A stretch of DNA of 64,000 bases from an uncultured Atopobium sp. (lineage in GTDB: Bacteria; Actinomycetota; Coriobacteriia; Coriobacteriales; Atopobiaceae): positions 114,755 to 178,754 of the forward strand of contig CALIZS010000004.1 of NCBI GenBank assembly GCA_938028565.1, written 5' to 3'. This document shows, in pieces, positions 8,139 to 15,106 of this stretch. How positions within the stretch are numbered: the stretch's first letter is position 1; each line of letters starts with the position of its first letter. The notes beneath the pieces were generated by a model. That model worked only from the letters and a program-made list of their open reading frames with translations. It ran no database searches and was not told the DNA's origin. Both the position numbers and the translations under genes were made by a program.

Positions 8139-8585
8139 ATGAGGCATATGTATCAGTCAAAGATGTACCAGGTTAGCGGAACTTCAGCTCTTGCTTCTTA
8201 TAAGCCTGCATTTAAGGTAATTGAAGGCGGAGCAAAGAAAGAATCTGTTACACCTCAGCGTGAGGAAGTTTCTTACGTAAAGGCACTGACCAATAAAGAA
8301 GCTTTTATTGCTGGTCTTATTATTACTGCATCATTTGTTTTGATGTTTGCTGTTTCTTTTCTTCGCACAACCGCTCTCAATTCATTTGCTACATCTGTAA
8401 TGGATAGCGCTTCACAAACAATTACCGTTCATAGCAATGACACACTATGGTCAATTGCAGAGAGCAATCCTATTGAGGGCGTCTCTACAGAGCAACAAGT
8501 AAGCTGGATTAGAGAAAAAAATAATCTTGATTCTTCTCTTTTAAGAACTGGACAAACTCTAGAGATTCCTTCTGTATCTAAATAG
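8139..8585 (+). CDS. SOS-induced LysM membrane protein, YneA/ChiZ-like cell-division inhibitor
   Basis: 148 residues from the ATG at 8139, chosen because GGAAGGAA (8126-8133) precedes it; a TTG 57 nt upstream has no ribosome site. About 50 cytoplasmic residues, one membrane helix (about 55-77, AGLIITASFVLMFAVSFL), then an outside LysM domain (about 95-144, ITVHSNDTLWSIAESN to TGQTLEIP). YneA (Bacillus) and Rv2719c/ChiZ (Mycobacterium) have the same size, topology and position divergent from lexA and halt septation during the SOS response. Two LexA-like boxes in its promoter support the same role here. Peptidoglycan binding by LysM is family knowledge; division inhibition is inferred. Confidence 0.85.
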   Translation: MRHMYQSKMYQVSGTSALASYKPAFKVIEGGAKKESVTPQREEVSYVKALTNKEAFIAGLIITASFVLMFAVSFLRTTALNSFATSVMDSASQTITVHSNDTLWSIAESNPIEGVSTEQQVSWIREKNNLDSSLLRTGQTLEIPSVSK

Positions 8586-8620
8586 TAAATATTTATGTAA
8601 ATTTCTCTCGGAATTCTGTG

Positions 8621-8648
8621 TTGATAACAGTTAATACCTGCGTAAAAT
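8621..8648 (+). promoter_or_regulatory. Probable nrdR promoter
   Basis: TTGATA (8621-8626), 16-nt spacer, TAAAAT (8643-8648), 36 nt before the nrdR ATG. nrdR may therefore be transcribed apart from the SOS gene. Confidence 0.6.
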
Positions 8649-8683
8649 GGTATCTTCCTTTTATACGAAAAAAAGGGGATTCC

Positions 8684-9130
8684 ATGCGTTGTCCAAAATG
8701 CGGTCACGAAGAGTCAAAGGTTATTGATTCTCGCTCATCCGAGAATAACGATGCCATTAGAAGGCGTCGCGAGTGCATGTCCTGTAAGTTTCGTTTTACA
8801 ACCTATGAGCGCTTAGAAGAGATTCCTATCACCGTTGTGAAGAAAGACGGTCACAAGGAGCCTTTTGATAGACAGAAGCTCATGAGAGGCCTTGTTGCTG
8901 CAACAGTAAAGAGAGATATCTCTGTTGCTTCTCTTGATCATTTTATTGATGGAATTGAGTCTCAGATTAGAGACAAAGGTCAATACGAGATTAAATCTGA
9001 AGACCTTGGAAGCATTGTACTTAAAAACCTGGTTATGCTTGATAAAGTTGCATACATTAGGTTTGCTTCTGTTTATAGAGACTTTAAAGATGTTGATGAA
9101 TTTAGCGCAGAATTAAGGAGCCTGAATTAA
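8684..9130 (+). CDS. nrdR: Transcriptional repressor NrdR
   Basis: 148 residues from the ATG at 8684 (ribosome site AAAAGGGG at 8671-8678); an earlier in-frame ATG at 8618 adds a non-conserved leader. NrdR senses ATP/dATP and represses ribonucleotide reductase operons. The zinc ribbon uses Cys3, Cys6, Cys31 and Cys34 (MRCPKCG, CMSC), followed by RFTTYER and the ATP-cone domain (about 46-136). The stop overlaps the dut start by 1 nt (TAATG). Pairing with dut makes sense because both govern dNTP pools. Confidence 0.96.
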   Translation: MRCPKCGHEESKVIDSRSSENNDAIRRRRECMSCKFRFTTYERLEEIPITVVKKDGHKEPFDRQKLMRGLVAATVKRDISVASLDHFIDGIESQIRDKGQYEIKSEDLGSIVLKNLVMLDKVAYIRFASVYRDFKDVDEFSAELRSLN

Positions 9131-9579
9131 TGAGCAATTTTGACATCCAGCTACCTATTAAACGCCTTGATCCTACGGTCGAACTTCCTTCGTACGCTTA
9201 TACAGGAGATGCTGGATTAGATCTTAGAAGTGCTGAAGATGTTGATCTTGCTCCTTTTGAGCGCAAACTTATTTCTACTGGTTTAGCTATTGCAATTCCT
9301 GATGGCTATGCAGGATTTGTACAGCCAAGAAGTGGCCTGGCCCTTAAGAAGGGCCTTTCTATGGCAAATACTCCAGGCCTTATTGACGCTCATTATCGTG
9401 GAGAGCTTAAAGTTTGCGCTATTAACCTCGATAGTAAAGAAACTATTCATATTGAGCGCGGCGAGCGCATTGCACAGCTTGTAATTCAGCAAGTTCCAGT
9501 TGTACAGCTTGTTGAGGTTGATGAGCTTGATCAGACTGATCGCGGCGCCGGTGGATTTGGTTCCAGTGGAGTTCAGTAA
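9130..9579 (+). CDS. dut: dUTP diphosphatase
   Basis: 149 residues, normal for the trimeric dUTPase family, which hydrolyses dUTP to dUMP and pyrophosphate. All five motifs are present: AGLDLRS, PRSGLALKKG, GLIDAHYRGE, RGERIAQLV and the C-terminal GAGGFGSSG that closes over the active site. The start is coupled to the nrdR stop (TAATG). Confidence 0.96.
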   Translation: MSNFDIQLPIKRLDPTVELPSYAYTGDAGLDLRSAEDVDLAPFERKLISTGLAIAIPDGYAGFVQPRSGLALKKGLSMANTPGLIDAHYRGELKVCAINLDSKETIHIERGERIAQLVIQQVPVVQLVEVDELDQTDRGAGGFGSSGVQ

Positions 9580-9645
9580 TTTTTTTGGTGATAAGCGCTG
9601 CGGCGTTTGCATAAAGGAAAAGCCTCTTTAGGAAGGAAGAGCTTA

Positions 9646-10962
9646 ATGGAGAAGTTCTTTAAAGTAGCAGAGCGTGGTAGCACTCCCGCTCAAGAATTTA
9701 GGGCTGGAATTACAACATTCCTCGCAATGGCATATATCATTGCAGTAAACCCAGCTCTTCTCGCGGCTGCGGGTGTGCCAATTTCAGCAGCTATTACTGC
9801 AACTTGCCTTGGTGGCGGTGTAATGACCATTCTGATGGGTCTTTTTGCTAATCGTCCACTTGCGTGTGCATCTGGCATGGGTGTTAATGCTGTTGTTGCA
9901 TTCTCCTTGACTCCAATTGCTGGAGGAGACTGGCACGCAGCAATGGCAGTAATCTTCATCGAGGGCATTGCAATTTTACTTTTAGTTCTTTGCGGCCTTC
10001 GTGAAGCTATCATGGATGCAATTCCAGTAAACCTACGCCATGCAATCTCAGTTGGCCTAGGTCTTTTTATTGCCCTGATTGGCCTTAAGAACAGCGGAAT
10101 TATTATTGCCAACGAGTCAACTCTTGTTGCTCTGGGTGATATTTTCTCTCCAACTTTTATCGTCGGAGTAATTTCCATTGTTGCTACAGTTGTTCTTTAC
10201 TCTGCTCGTGTTAAGGGTTCCCTTCTTATTGGTATTATCCTCGCAGTACTTGTTGGTATTCCACTTGGCGTAACATCAACTCCAACTGGTGTTGTTTCTG
10301 GTCTTGATTTTGGTACTTTTGGCGCTCCATTCCTTACCGATGGTTCCGGCGTTATGGGTATCGTCAAAGCTCTGACTACTCCAGTTCTACTTGTATTTGC
10401 TTTCTCTTTGATGATGTCCGACTTCTTCGATACCATGGGATCTGCAATGGCTATCGCAAAACAGGGTGACTTCCTCACTGAGGATGGTAATGTCAAAGAC
10501 ATCAAGCAGATTCTTATTGTTGACTCTGCTGCTGCAGCTGCAGGCGGTCTTTTTGGTGCTTCTTCTATTACCACCTTTATTGAGTCTGCATCTGGTGCTG
10601 CTGATGGCGGCCGTACTGGTCTTTCTTCTGTCGTTACAGGCCTTCTTTTCATTGCAGCGGCCTTCATTGCACCTCTTATTTCTATCGTCAGCTCTGCAGC
10701 TACCTGCGGCGCACTGGTCCTTGTTGGCTTCCTGATGATGTCTGAGGTCACAGAGATCGATTGGAACGATCTTCTCGAGGGCTTCCCAGCATTTATGGTT
10801 ATTGCTGGCATTCCAATGACTTACTCAATTTCTGACGGCATTGGCTTTGGTTTCATTTTCTACGTTGTCGTCGCTCTTGTTACTGGTAACGTTAAGAAGG
10901 TTAAGCCTTTGATGTGGGTAGCAACTCTTGCATTTGTTGCTTACTTCATCATCGCTAACTAG
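9646..10962 (+). CDS. NCS2-family purine permease (AzgA/PbuG-like)
   Basis: 438 residues from the ATG at 9646, which has GGAAGGA at 9631-9637; a TTG at 9607 would add 13 unlikely residues. About 12-14 membrane helices. The opening ERGSTPAQEFRAGITTFLAMAYIIAVNP and the internal SMGxx-type and FDTMGSAMAIAKQGDFLTEDG (split over residues about 260-285) are hallmarks of the adenine/guanine/hypoxanthine branch (AzgA, PbuG) of the nucleobase-cation symporters. Probably imports hypoxanthine, guanine or adenine with protons. No purine riboswitch is seen in the 66-nt leader. Confidence 0.88.
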   Translation: MEKFFKVAERGSTPAQEFRAGITTFLAMAYIIAVNPALLAAAGVPISAAITATCLGGGVMTILMGLFANRPLACASGMGVNAVVAFSLTPIAGGDWHAAMAVIFIEGIAILLLVLCGLREAIMDAIPVNLRHAISVGLGLFIALIGLKNSGIIIANESTLVALGDIFSPTFIVGVISIVATVVLYSARVKGSLLIGIILAVLVGIPLGVTSTPTGVVSGLDFGTFGAPFLTDGSGVMGIVKALTTPVLLVFAFSLMMSDFFDTMGSAMAIAKQGDFLTEDGNVKDIKQILIVDSAAAAAGGLFGASSITTFIESASGAADGGRTGLSSVVTGLLFIAAAFIAPLISIVSSAATCGALVLVGFLMMSEVTEIDWNDLLEGFPAFMVIAGIPMTYSISDGIGFGFIFYVVVALVTGNVKKVKPLMWVATLAFVAYFIIAN

Positions 10963-10977
10963 TTTTAAACTACTAGG

Positions 10978-11020
10978 GGAGGCACGTTCAAGATGGGGGT
11001 CTTGTCGTGTCTCCTTCTTT
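10978..11020 (+). terminator. Rho-independent terminator after the purine permease
   Basis: Stem GGAGGCACG (10978-10986) with CGTGTCTCC (11006-11014), extended inside by CAAGA/TCTTG, then TTCTTT. Confidence 0.7.
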
Positions 11021-11062
11021 ATGTATGAATAGATTGTGTACAATTTATTTTTAATTGATAAC

Positions 11063-11077
11063 TGATAATGATTGTCA
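11063..11077. promoter_or_regulatory. Fur-type 7-1-7 operator upstream of trxB
   Basis: TGATAATGATTGTCA matches the Fur 7-1-7 consensus TGATAATNATTATCA at all but one defined position. A possible -10 (TATAAC, 11087-11092) follows, 36 nt before the trxB ATG. A Fur-family repressor (Fur, PerR or Zur) is the likely reader. Confidence 0.55.
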
Positions 11078-11127
11078 CCAATAGGGTATAACAAAGCCAG
11101 TTTCGATTTATACGATTGGAGCCAATC

Positions 11128-12078
11128 ATGGCAGACGTTATTACTAAAGACCTTGTTATTGTTGGTGGCGGTCCTGCAGGACTTTCTGCTGCAATTTATG
11201 CAAAGCGAGCTCTTCTCGATACCGTTGTTTTAGAGAAGCAGGCTGTAGGTGGCCAGGTTATTACCACAACTGAGGTTGAGAATTACCCTGGTATGCCAAA
11301 CACTGATGGTTTCACTATTACAGACACTCTTCAGAAGCAGGCTACAGACCTCGGCGCAGAGATTGTTATGGCTAATGTCCTCTCAATCGTTAAGGATCAA
11401 GAGACTAATCTTTTTGTGCTTGAGACCTCTGAGGGAACCTATCACGCAAAGGCTGTTATTGTTTCTGGTGGCGCTAATCCTCGTCACGCTGGTTTTACCA
11501 ACGAAGAAAAGTTCACTGGTAAGGGCGTTTCTTACTGTGCTACCTGCGACGGAATGTTCTATCGTGGCAAACAGGTATTTGTCATCGGTGGTGGCAACAC
11601 TGCTGTAGAGGAGTCTCAGTTCCTGGCCCGCTTTGCTGATAAAGTAACTCTTATTGTCCGCAAAGATCACCTAAGGGCTAACGCTACTGCAATTAAGCAG
11701 TTTGAGGAGAATCCTAAGACAGAGATTCGCTATCTGACCAGTATTACTGCAGTTGATGGTAATGATTTGCTTACTTCCATCACCTTCCGCAATAACCAGA
11801 CGGGAGAAGAGTACACAGAGACCTTTGATGAGGGTAGCTTTGGTGTCTTTGTCTTAGTAGGCCGTGTGCCTTCAACTGAGCTTTTGACAGATCTTGTAGA
11901 CCTTGACGAGCAGGGATATGTCCTTGCTGACGAGCGCATGGCCACTAAAACACCTGGCCTCTTTACCGCAGGAGATCTCAATAAGAAGCCACTGCGTCAG
12001 ATTATTACCGCTGCTGCAGACGGCGCTATTGCTGCAACTTCTGTAGCATCCTATCTTGGACAGCCTGTCGAGGGCTAA
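11128..12078 (+). CDS. trxB: Thioredoxin reductase
   Basis: 316 residues from the ATG at 11128, chosen for the GGAG (11118-11121) just upstream; a TTG 12 nt earlier lies in the ribosome site itself. TrxB uses NADPH and FAD to reduce thioredoxin. FAD-binding GGGPAGLSAA (about 13-22), redox-active CATC (Cys137, Cys140), NADPH-binding GGGNTA (about 154) and the C-terminal FAD motif TAGDLNKKPLRQI are all seen. Monocistronic by layout: terminators lie on both sides. A Fur-type operator upstream points to iron or peroxide control. Confidence 0.95.
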   Translation: MADVITKDLVIVGGGPAGLSAAIYAKRALLDTVVLEKQAVGGQVITTTEVENYPGMPNTDGFTITDTLQKQATDLGAEIVMANVLSIVKDQETNLFVLETSEGTYHAKAVIVSGGANPRHAGFTNEEKFTGKGVSYCATCDGMFYRGKQVFVIGGGNTAVEESQFLARFADKVTLIVRKDHLRANATAIKQFEENPKTEIRYLTSITAVDGNDLLTSITFRNNQTGEEYTETFDEGSFGVFVLVGRVPSTELLTDLVDLDEQGYVLADERMATKTPGLFTAGDLNKKPLRQIITAAADGAIAATSVASYLGQPVEG

Positions 12079-12079
12079 G

Positions 12080-12106
12080 AGTTTCTCGATAAGAAACTTT
12101 ATTTTT
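12080..12106 (+). terminator. Terminator immediately after trxB
   Basis: Stem AGTTTCT (12080-12086), loop CGATA, AGAAACT (12092-12098), then a T-rich tail. Confidence 0.65.
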
Positions 12107-12115
12107 TGATACTAA

Positions 12116-12152
12116 AAGGGGACCGCAAACATTTACGGTCCCCTTATTATTT
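12116..12152. terminator. Strong bidirectional terminator between trxB and the acetyltransferase
   Basis: Perfect 10-bp stem AAGGGGACCG/CGGTCCCCTT (12116-12125 and 12136-12145) with T-rich sequence to the right and A-rich to the left, so it can serve both converging genes. Confidence 0.8.
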
Positions 12153-12170
12153 CTTTGGCGAGAAAAACTA

Positions 12171-12698
12171 TTAAAGAGTAATCCAATATCTTTGTGTAAG
12201 AGCATTGTCCTCGTCAAATACTTCATTTTCTAAGATTCCACCATTGTTGATAATAGATTTTGCCGAGCCGATATTATCTTTGAGACAGCACATAAGAACG
12301 CGTTCAATACCAAGTTTCTTACATTCTTCAAGCGCAAGAGCAATCATTGCTGTTGCATATCCTTTTCTTCTCTCGCTTGGTCGGATACCATCACCAATGT
12401 GTCCACCACTATATAGAAGTCCCTCATTAAGATAGTGTCGAATGCTTGCTGCTCCAACGAAGATGTTTTTATCATAGTCATAGCAAAAGAGGGTTGTGGT
12501 AGGTACCCTACCAGCTGTAAGTGGTTCCTTGTTGTCTAGTTGCTTTAGGTAGTTTGTAAAGTCATGGTGATCAAACCTAAAAATAATTCTTGGAGAAGGA
12601 TTTGTATGATTTGTCTCGATATCATGTTTCCACTCATCAAGCATCTCAATGAGCTTGTCTTTGTTATCTTCACTTGGTTTTATGAGAGCAATATTCAT
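12171..12698 (-). CDS. GNAT-family N-acetyltransferase
   Basis: 175 residues. The acetyl-CoA-binding GNAT core is visible at about 100-135: IGDGIRPSERRKGYATAMI gives the RxxGxA pyrophosphate loop, and the helix IALALEECKKLGIERVLM and the N-x-x-S-x-x-I of DNIGSAKSII follow. The N-terminal 70 residues resemble the YhbS/Yjdj-like GNAT proteins that act on small molecules, but the substrate is not readable. It is the first gene of an accessory stretch and shares direction with the methyltransferase upstream, 35 nt away. Confidence 0.85.
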   Translation of the reverse strand: MNIALIKPSEDNKDKLIEMLDEWKHDIETNHTNPSPRIIFRFDHHDFTNYLKQLDNKEPLTAGRVPTTTLFCYDYDKNIFVGAASIRHYLNEGLLYSGGHIGDGIRPSERRKGYATAMIALALEECKKLGIERVLMCCLKDNIGSAKSIINNGGILENEVFDEDNALTQRYWITL

Positions 12699-12733
12699 GT
12701 AATTCCTTAAGATAATTAAGCTATCTATTCCTT

Positions 12734-13576
12734 TTAATACAGCAATTCTATCTTAACAACCTGCATGTGCATTATGTTGTCACCCATGTGTGCCAGAAGG
12801 CGATGAATGCCTTTGATGCCTCGCGATTTCATATCGTAGTAGCCAAGCATATATCCTTTGGACGAAACAACAATCTTATCTGACCAGGTAGAGAGATCTT
12901 TCACGGCATTGTTGGTGTAAAACAGGTTGCCAAAATCGTTCATTCCATGCTTTTTTAGGATAACTCTCATCATAAGCTTATAGCCTAAAGTTCCAACCGT
13001 ATCAAAGACGAGCTTGCACCCAGGGAAAAGTTCGGTCATTTTTAAGACAATGGCTTTGACAGCCTCTTTTTTCAAATAGTGAAAGACACCTGCTGCGTAA
13101 AAAACAGCGCCATTGTGCGCATCGACTTGATCCATCCAAGAGAGATTCGTCAAGTCGGAGACAATGTTGGTTTCCCTTGGATCGGTGCCTGCCAGCTCTT
13201 CTCGCATGGCGATAACATCCGGAAAGTCCACGTTGAATATTTTGTTTTGCTGGTTTCCGCATCTCCTGGGGTCAAGGTCAAGCCCGCATCCAAGACAGAC
13301 AATCGAGGCGTTTGGATGACTATTCAGGTAATCGTTTATTTCATACATCATGTCGAGCTGTCGCATGGCGCCTTCTAGTGCACCAAATTTATAGAGGGCT
13401 GTGTCATATTTCTTGTCGAGCTCTGAGAAATCGTAGTCCAGTCTGTCACAAATTTTTGCTGCAGCGGGATCTTTATAGAGTTCAGGGAACTTGTCGCCAC
13501 ATTTCTTTCGAGCATAAAGCGGAATGATGAGTGTTTCTTGCGCTGTTCCGGGTTGTATTTGTAGCTTGTCGTCCAT
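12734..13576 (-). CDS. Class I SAM-dependent methyltransferase, LCM/TcmP-like
   Basis: 280 residues. The glycine-rich SAM loop is VCLGCGLDLDPRR (about 94-106), followed by the acidic strand NVDFPDV (about 117-123). The spacing and the DPRR sequence are typical of the leucine carboxyl methyltransferase/TcmP O-methyltransferase group. The natural substrate in bacteria is usually unknown. AAGGAA precedes the ATG at 13576. It shares strand with the acetyltransferase; the two might modify one small molecule, which is speculation. Confidence 0.82.
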   Translation of the reverse strand: MDDKLQIQPGTAQETLIIPLYARKKCGDKFPELYKDPAAAKICDRLDYDFSELDKKYDTALYKFGALEGAMRQLDMMYEINDYLNSHPNASIVCLGCGLDLDPRRCGNQQNKIFNVDFPDVIAMREELAGTDPRETNIVSDLTNLSWMDQVDAHNGAVFYAAGVFHYLKKEAVKAIVLKMTELFPGCKLVFDTVGTLGYKLMMRVILKKHGMNDFGNLFYTNNAVKDLSTWSDKIVVSSKGYMLGYYDMKSRGIKGIHRLLAHMGDNIMHMQVVKIELLY

Positions 13577-13675
13577 TGCAGGTTCCTTTTGAGAGAACTA
13601 GTTTGTCTTTTTTATCATGTAAGTTTGCCAGAACATACTTACGGATATCTCTAGAGATAAGGGATGGGAAAGGGT

Positions 13676-13966
13676 TTAACGAAACAATTCATCATGTGAG
13701 CCTGTACGTTGAAAAGCCGCCAAACCGTTTCCAGTTTTCCAAATTACAAGCCAGTCTCCTGCATTGGCAATATGACATTCATTGCTGCCTGTCCATTTTC
13801 CTGTAAGGGTGTGCATATTGTGATGTTGTTTGAGAATCCTTGTTGATTGCTCGGTATCTTCTAGTATCAAGTTGACGACTTCGCTGAGAAGAGCAATGTC
13901 ATAGTGCTTTTTAACGAGTGACTTTACATCACGTTCGAACCTAGAAGTGTATAGAGCATCAAGCAT
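13676..13966 (-). CDS. YafQ-family (RelE/ParE superfamily) toxin
   Basis: 96 residues, typical size. YafQ toxins are ribosome-dependent mRNA endonucleases. The pattern is the family's: SRFERDVKSLVKKHYD, then HTLTGKWTGSNECHI, DWLVIWK and a C-terminal FQRTGSHDELF with the conserved catalytic-region His and the terminal Phe. It starts immediately after the antitoxin stop codon, the usual coupled arrangement. Confidence 0.9.
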   Translation of the reverse strand: MLDALYTSRFERDVKSLVKKHYDIALLSEVVNLILEDTEQSTRILKQHHNMHTLTGKWTGSNECHIANAGDWLVIWKTGNGLAAFQRTGSHDELFR

Positions 13967-14236
13967 TTATAACCCCATTGCTGAAAACATGTCCTCTGCT
14001 GATTTATAACCAGGATTACCAGAAGCGATTAGATTATCTGCCTCATGTATTGATTCAAGTGACTCTGCGGTAGGCTCGGGGTCAGAAAGGTTTAAAGGAA
14101 TTCTATTTTCCCTAATCATCTGTTTATAAAAAGCACGTGTAACGGATGATAAATCAAAACCAAAATGTTCAGCAATGTGAGAAGCTTTCTTTTTGGTATT
14201 ACTGTCAACTCGGATTGTTACCGACGAAGCTGCCAT
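13967..14236 (-). CDS. RelB/DinJ-family antitoxin
   Basis: 89 residues from the ATG at 14236, chosen for the CGAGGG ribosome site at 14241-14246; an ATG farther upstream (14287) would put the operator inside the gene. The N-terminus SSVTIRVDSNTKKKASHIAEHFGFDLSS is the ribbon-helix-helix DNA-binding motif of DinJ/RelB; the C-terminal tail neutralises the toxin. It probably autorepresses through the palindrome at 14258-14274. Confidence 0.9.
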   Translation of the reverse strand: MAASSVTIRVDSNTKKKASHIAEHFGFDLSSVTRAFYKQMIRENRIPLNLSDPEPTAESLESIHEADNLIASGNPGYKSAEDMFSAMGL

Positions 14237-14257
14237 GTTACCCTCGATTCCTAAATG

Positions 14258-14276
14258 TAATAACAACGTTATTATA
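14258..14276 (-). promoter_or_regulatory. Toxin-antitoxin operator and -10
   Basis: Perfect inverted repeat TAATAAC-AAC-GTTATTA (14258-14274). On the minus strand it overlaps a TATAAT -10 (14271-14276), with a weaker -35 TTGAAT 17 nt farther upstream (14294-14299). This is a standard layout for antitoxin autoregulation. Confidence 0.75.
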
Positions 14277-14413
14277 ATGTACAACACAGATTAATTCAAT
14301 TAAACAATCGGCCAAAGTAATATATTGTTACTTGAGAATTCTCTTTTTTACAGCGTCTTTGACACTGCAATTTCGAGAACAGCTTTGTTTTTTACAACGT
14401 GTGAGATACGCGC

Positions 14414-14584
14414 TTAAATCGTAATTTCAATTTGATTGTCTTTAAGGGTAATAATGCAACTTTCATAATAGCCATCTCCGGTTGTCCTTGGTCCCCTGAT
14501 GACTTCATAGCCGTCTGTTTTCAACTCTGCGGTAAGAGCACCTAATCTACCTGCCTGTTTATTATATTTATGCAGGTAGATTGC
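14414..14584 (-). pseudogene. C-terminal remnant of a VOC/glyoxalase-family protein
   Basis: Reading the minus strand from 14584 to the stop at 14414-14416 gives about 56 residues ending GPRTTGDGYYESCI, LKDNQIEITI. This is the C-terminal end of vicinal-oxygen-chelate (glyoxalase/bleomycin resistance-like) proteins, including the metal-ligand Glu in QIEIT. A stop (TAA) lies directly upstream in frame and there is no start, so only a fragment survives. Confidence 0.6.
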
Positions 14585-15045
14585 TTATTTTATATATAAA
14601 AGGGGAGTAAAAGACTAAAAGCATACAATGAAGCATTAAGTTGTGTAATTTTGTACTATCAATACATTGAATATAATGCTCTGTTATTTAATCATTTTAA
14701 GATGATTTATCAACATGTGAAATTATAAAAAACGTTCAACTCTAAAAATAAATTTAAGAACAATGCACACAGAAAGCCATTTAATAAATAAAAGATTCAG
14801 TATTGTTGCCAACTTATCAAATTGAAAAATCATTAAATTTATCACGTCATCAAGTATGGTTTATGAATCTATAGGTGTAATTACTCATAAGCAGTTAATA
14901 TCGTGGCTTAGAAAGGCTCACAGAGGCTCATTTTCTTGATAATAATAATGTGATTGAAGCTTTGTATACTACTGTAGCCAATATTGTTTATATAACAGTA
15001 TATAAAAGTCTGATAATCGATATTATGTAAACTAATGAGTTGAAG
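14585..15045. other. AT-rich stretch without a recognisable gene
   Basis: About 460 nt, very AT-rich, with frequent stops in all frames. I see no RNA gene, repeat or operator here. It follows a gene remnant, so it may be decayed accessory DNA. Confidence 0.5.
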
Positions 15046-15078
15046 AAAAAGGAGAAGGATTTTGAGTCCCTCTCCTTT
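15046..15078 (-). terminator. Terminator after the ClC gene
   Basis: Perfect stem AAAGGAGA/TCTCCTTT (15048-15055 and 15071-15078). On the minus strand a run of T follows it. Confidence 0.75.
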
Positions 15079-15106
15079 ACTGTAACGTGAGCGATAGCGA
15101 TAAGAG

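Noticed and set aside
9690..10811. Two long minus-strand frames opposite the purine permease
   Set aside because: Pro/Ala/Arg-rich reversals of hydrophobic membrane codons; no motif.
13577..13675. Small gene between the methyltransferase and toxin
   Set aside because: Short frames without a ribosome site; the DNA more likely holds the promoter of the methyltransferase and a palindrome (TATCTCTAGAGATA) after the toxin.
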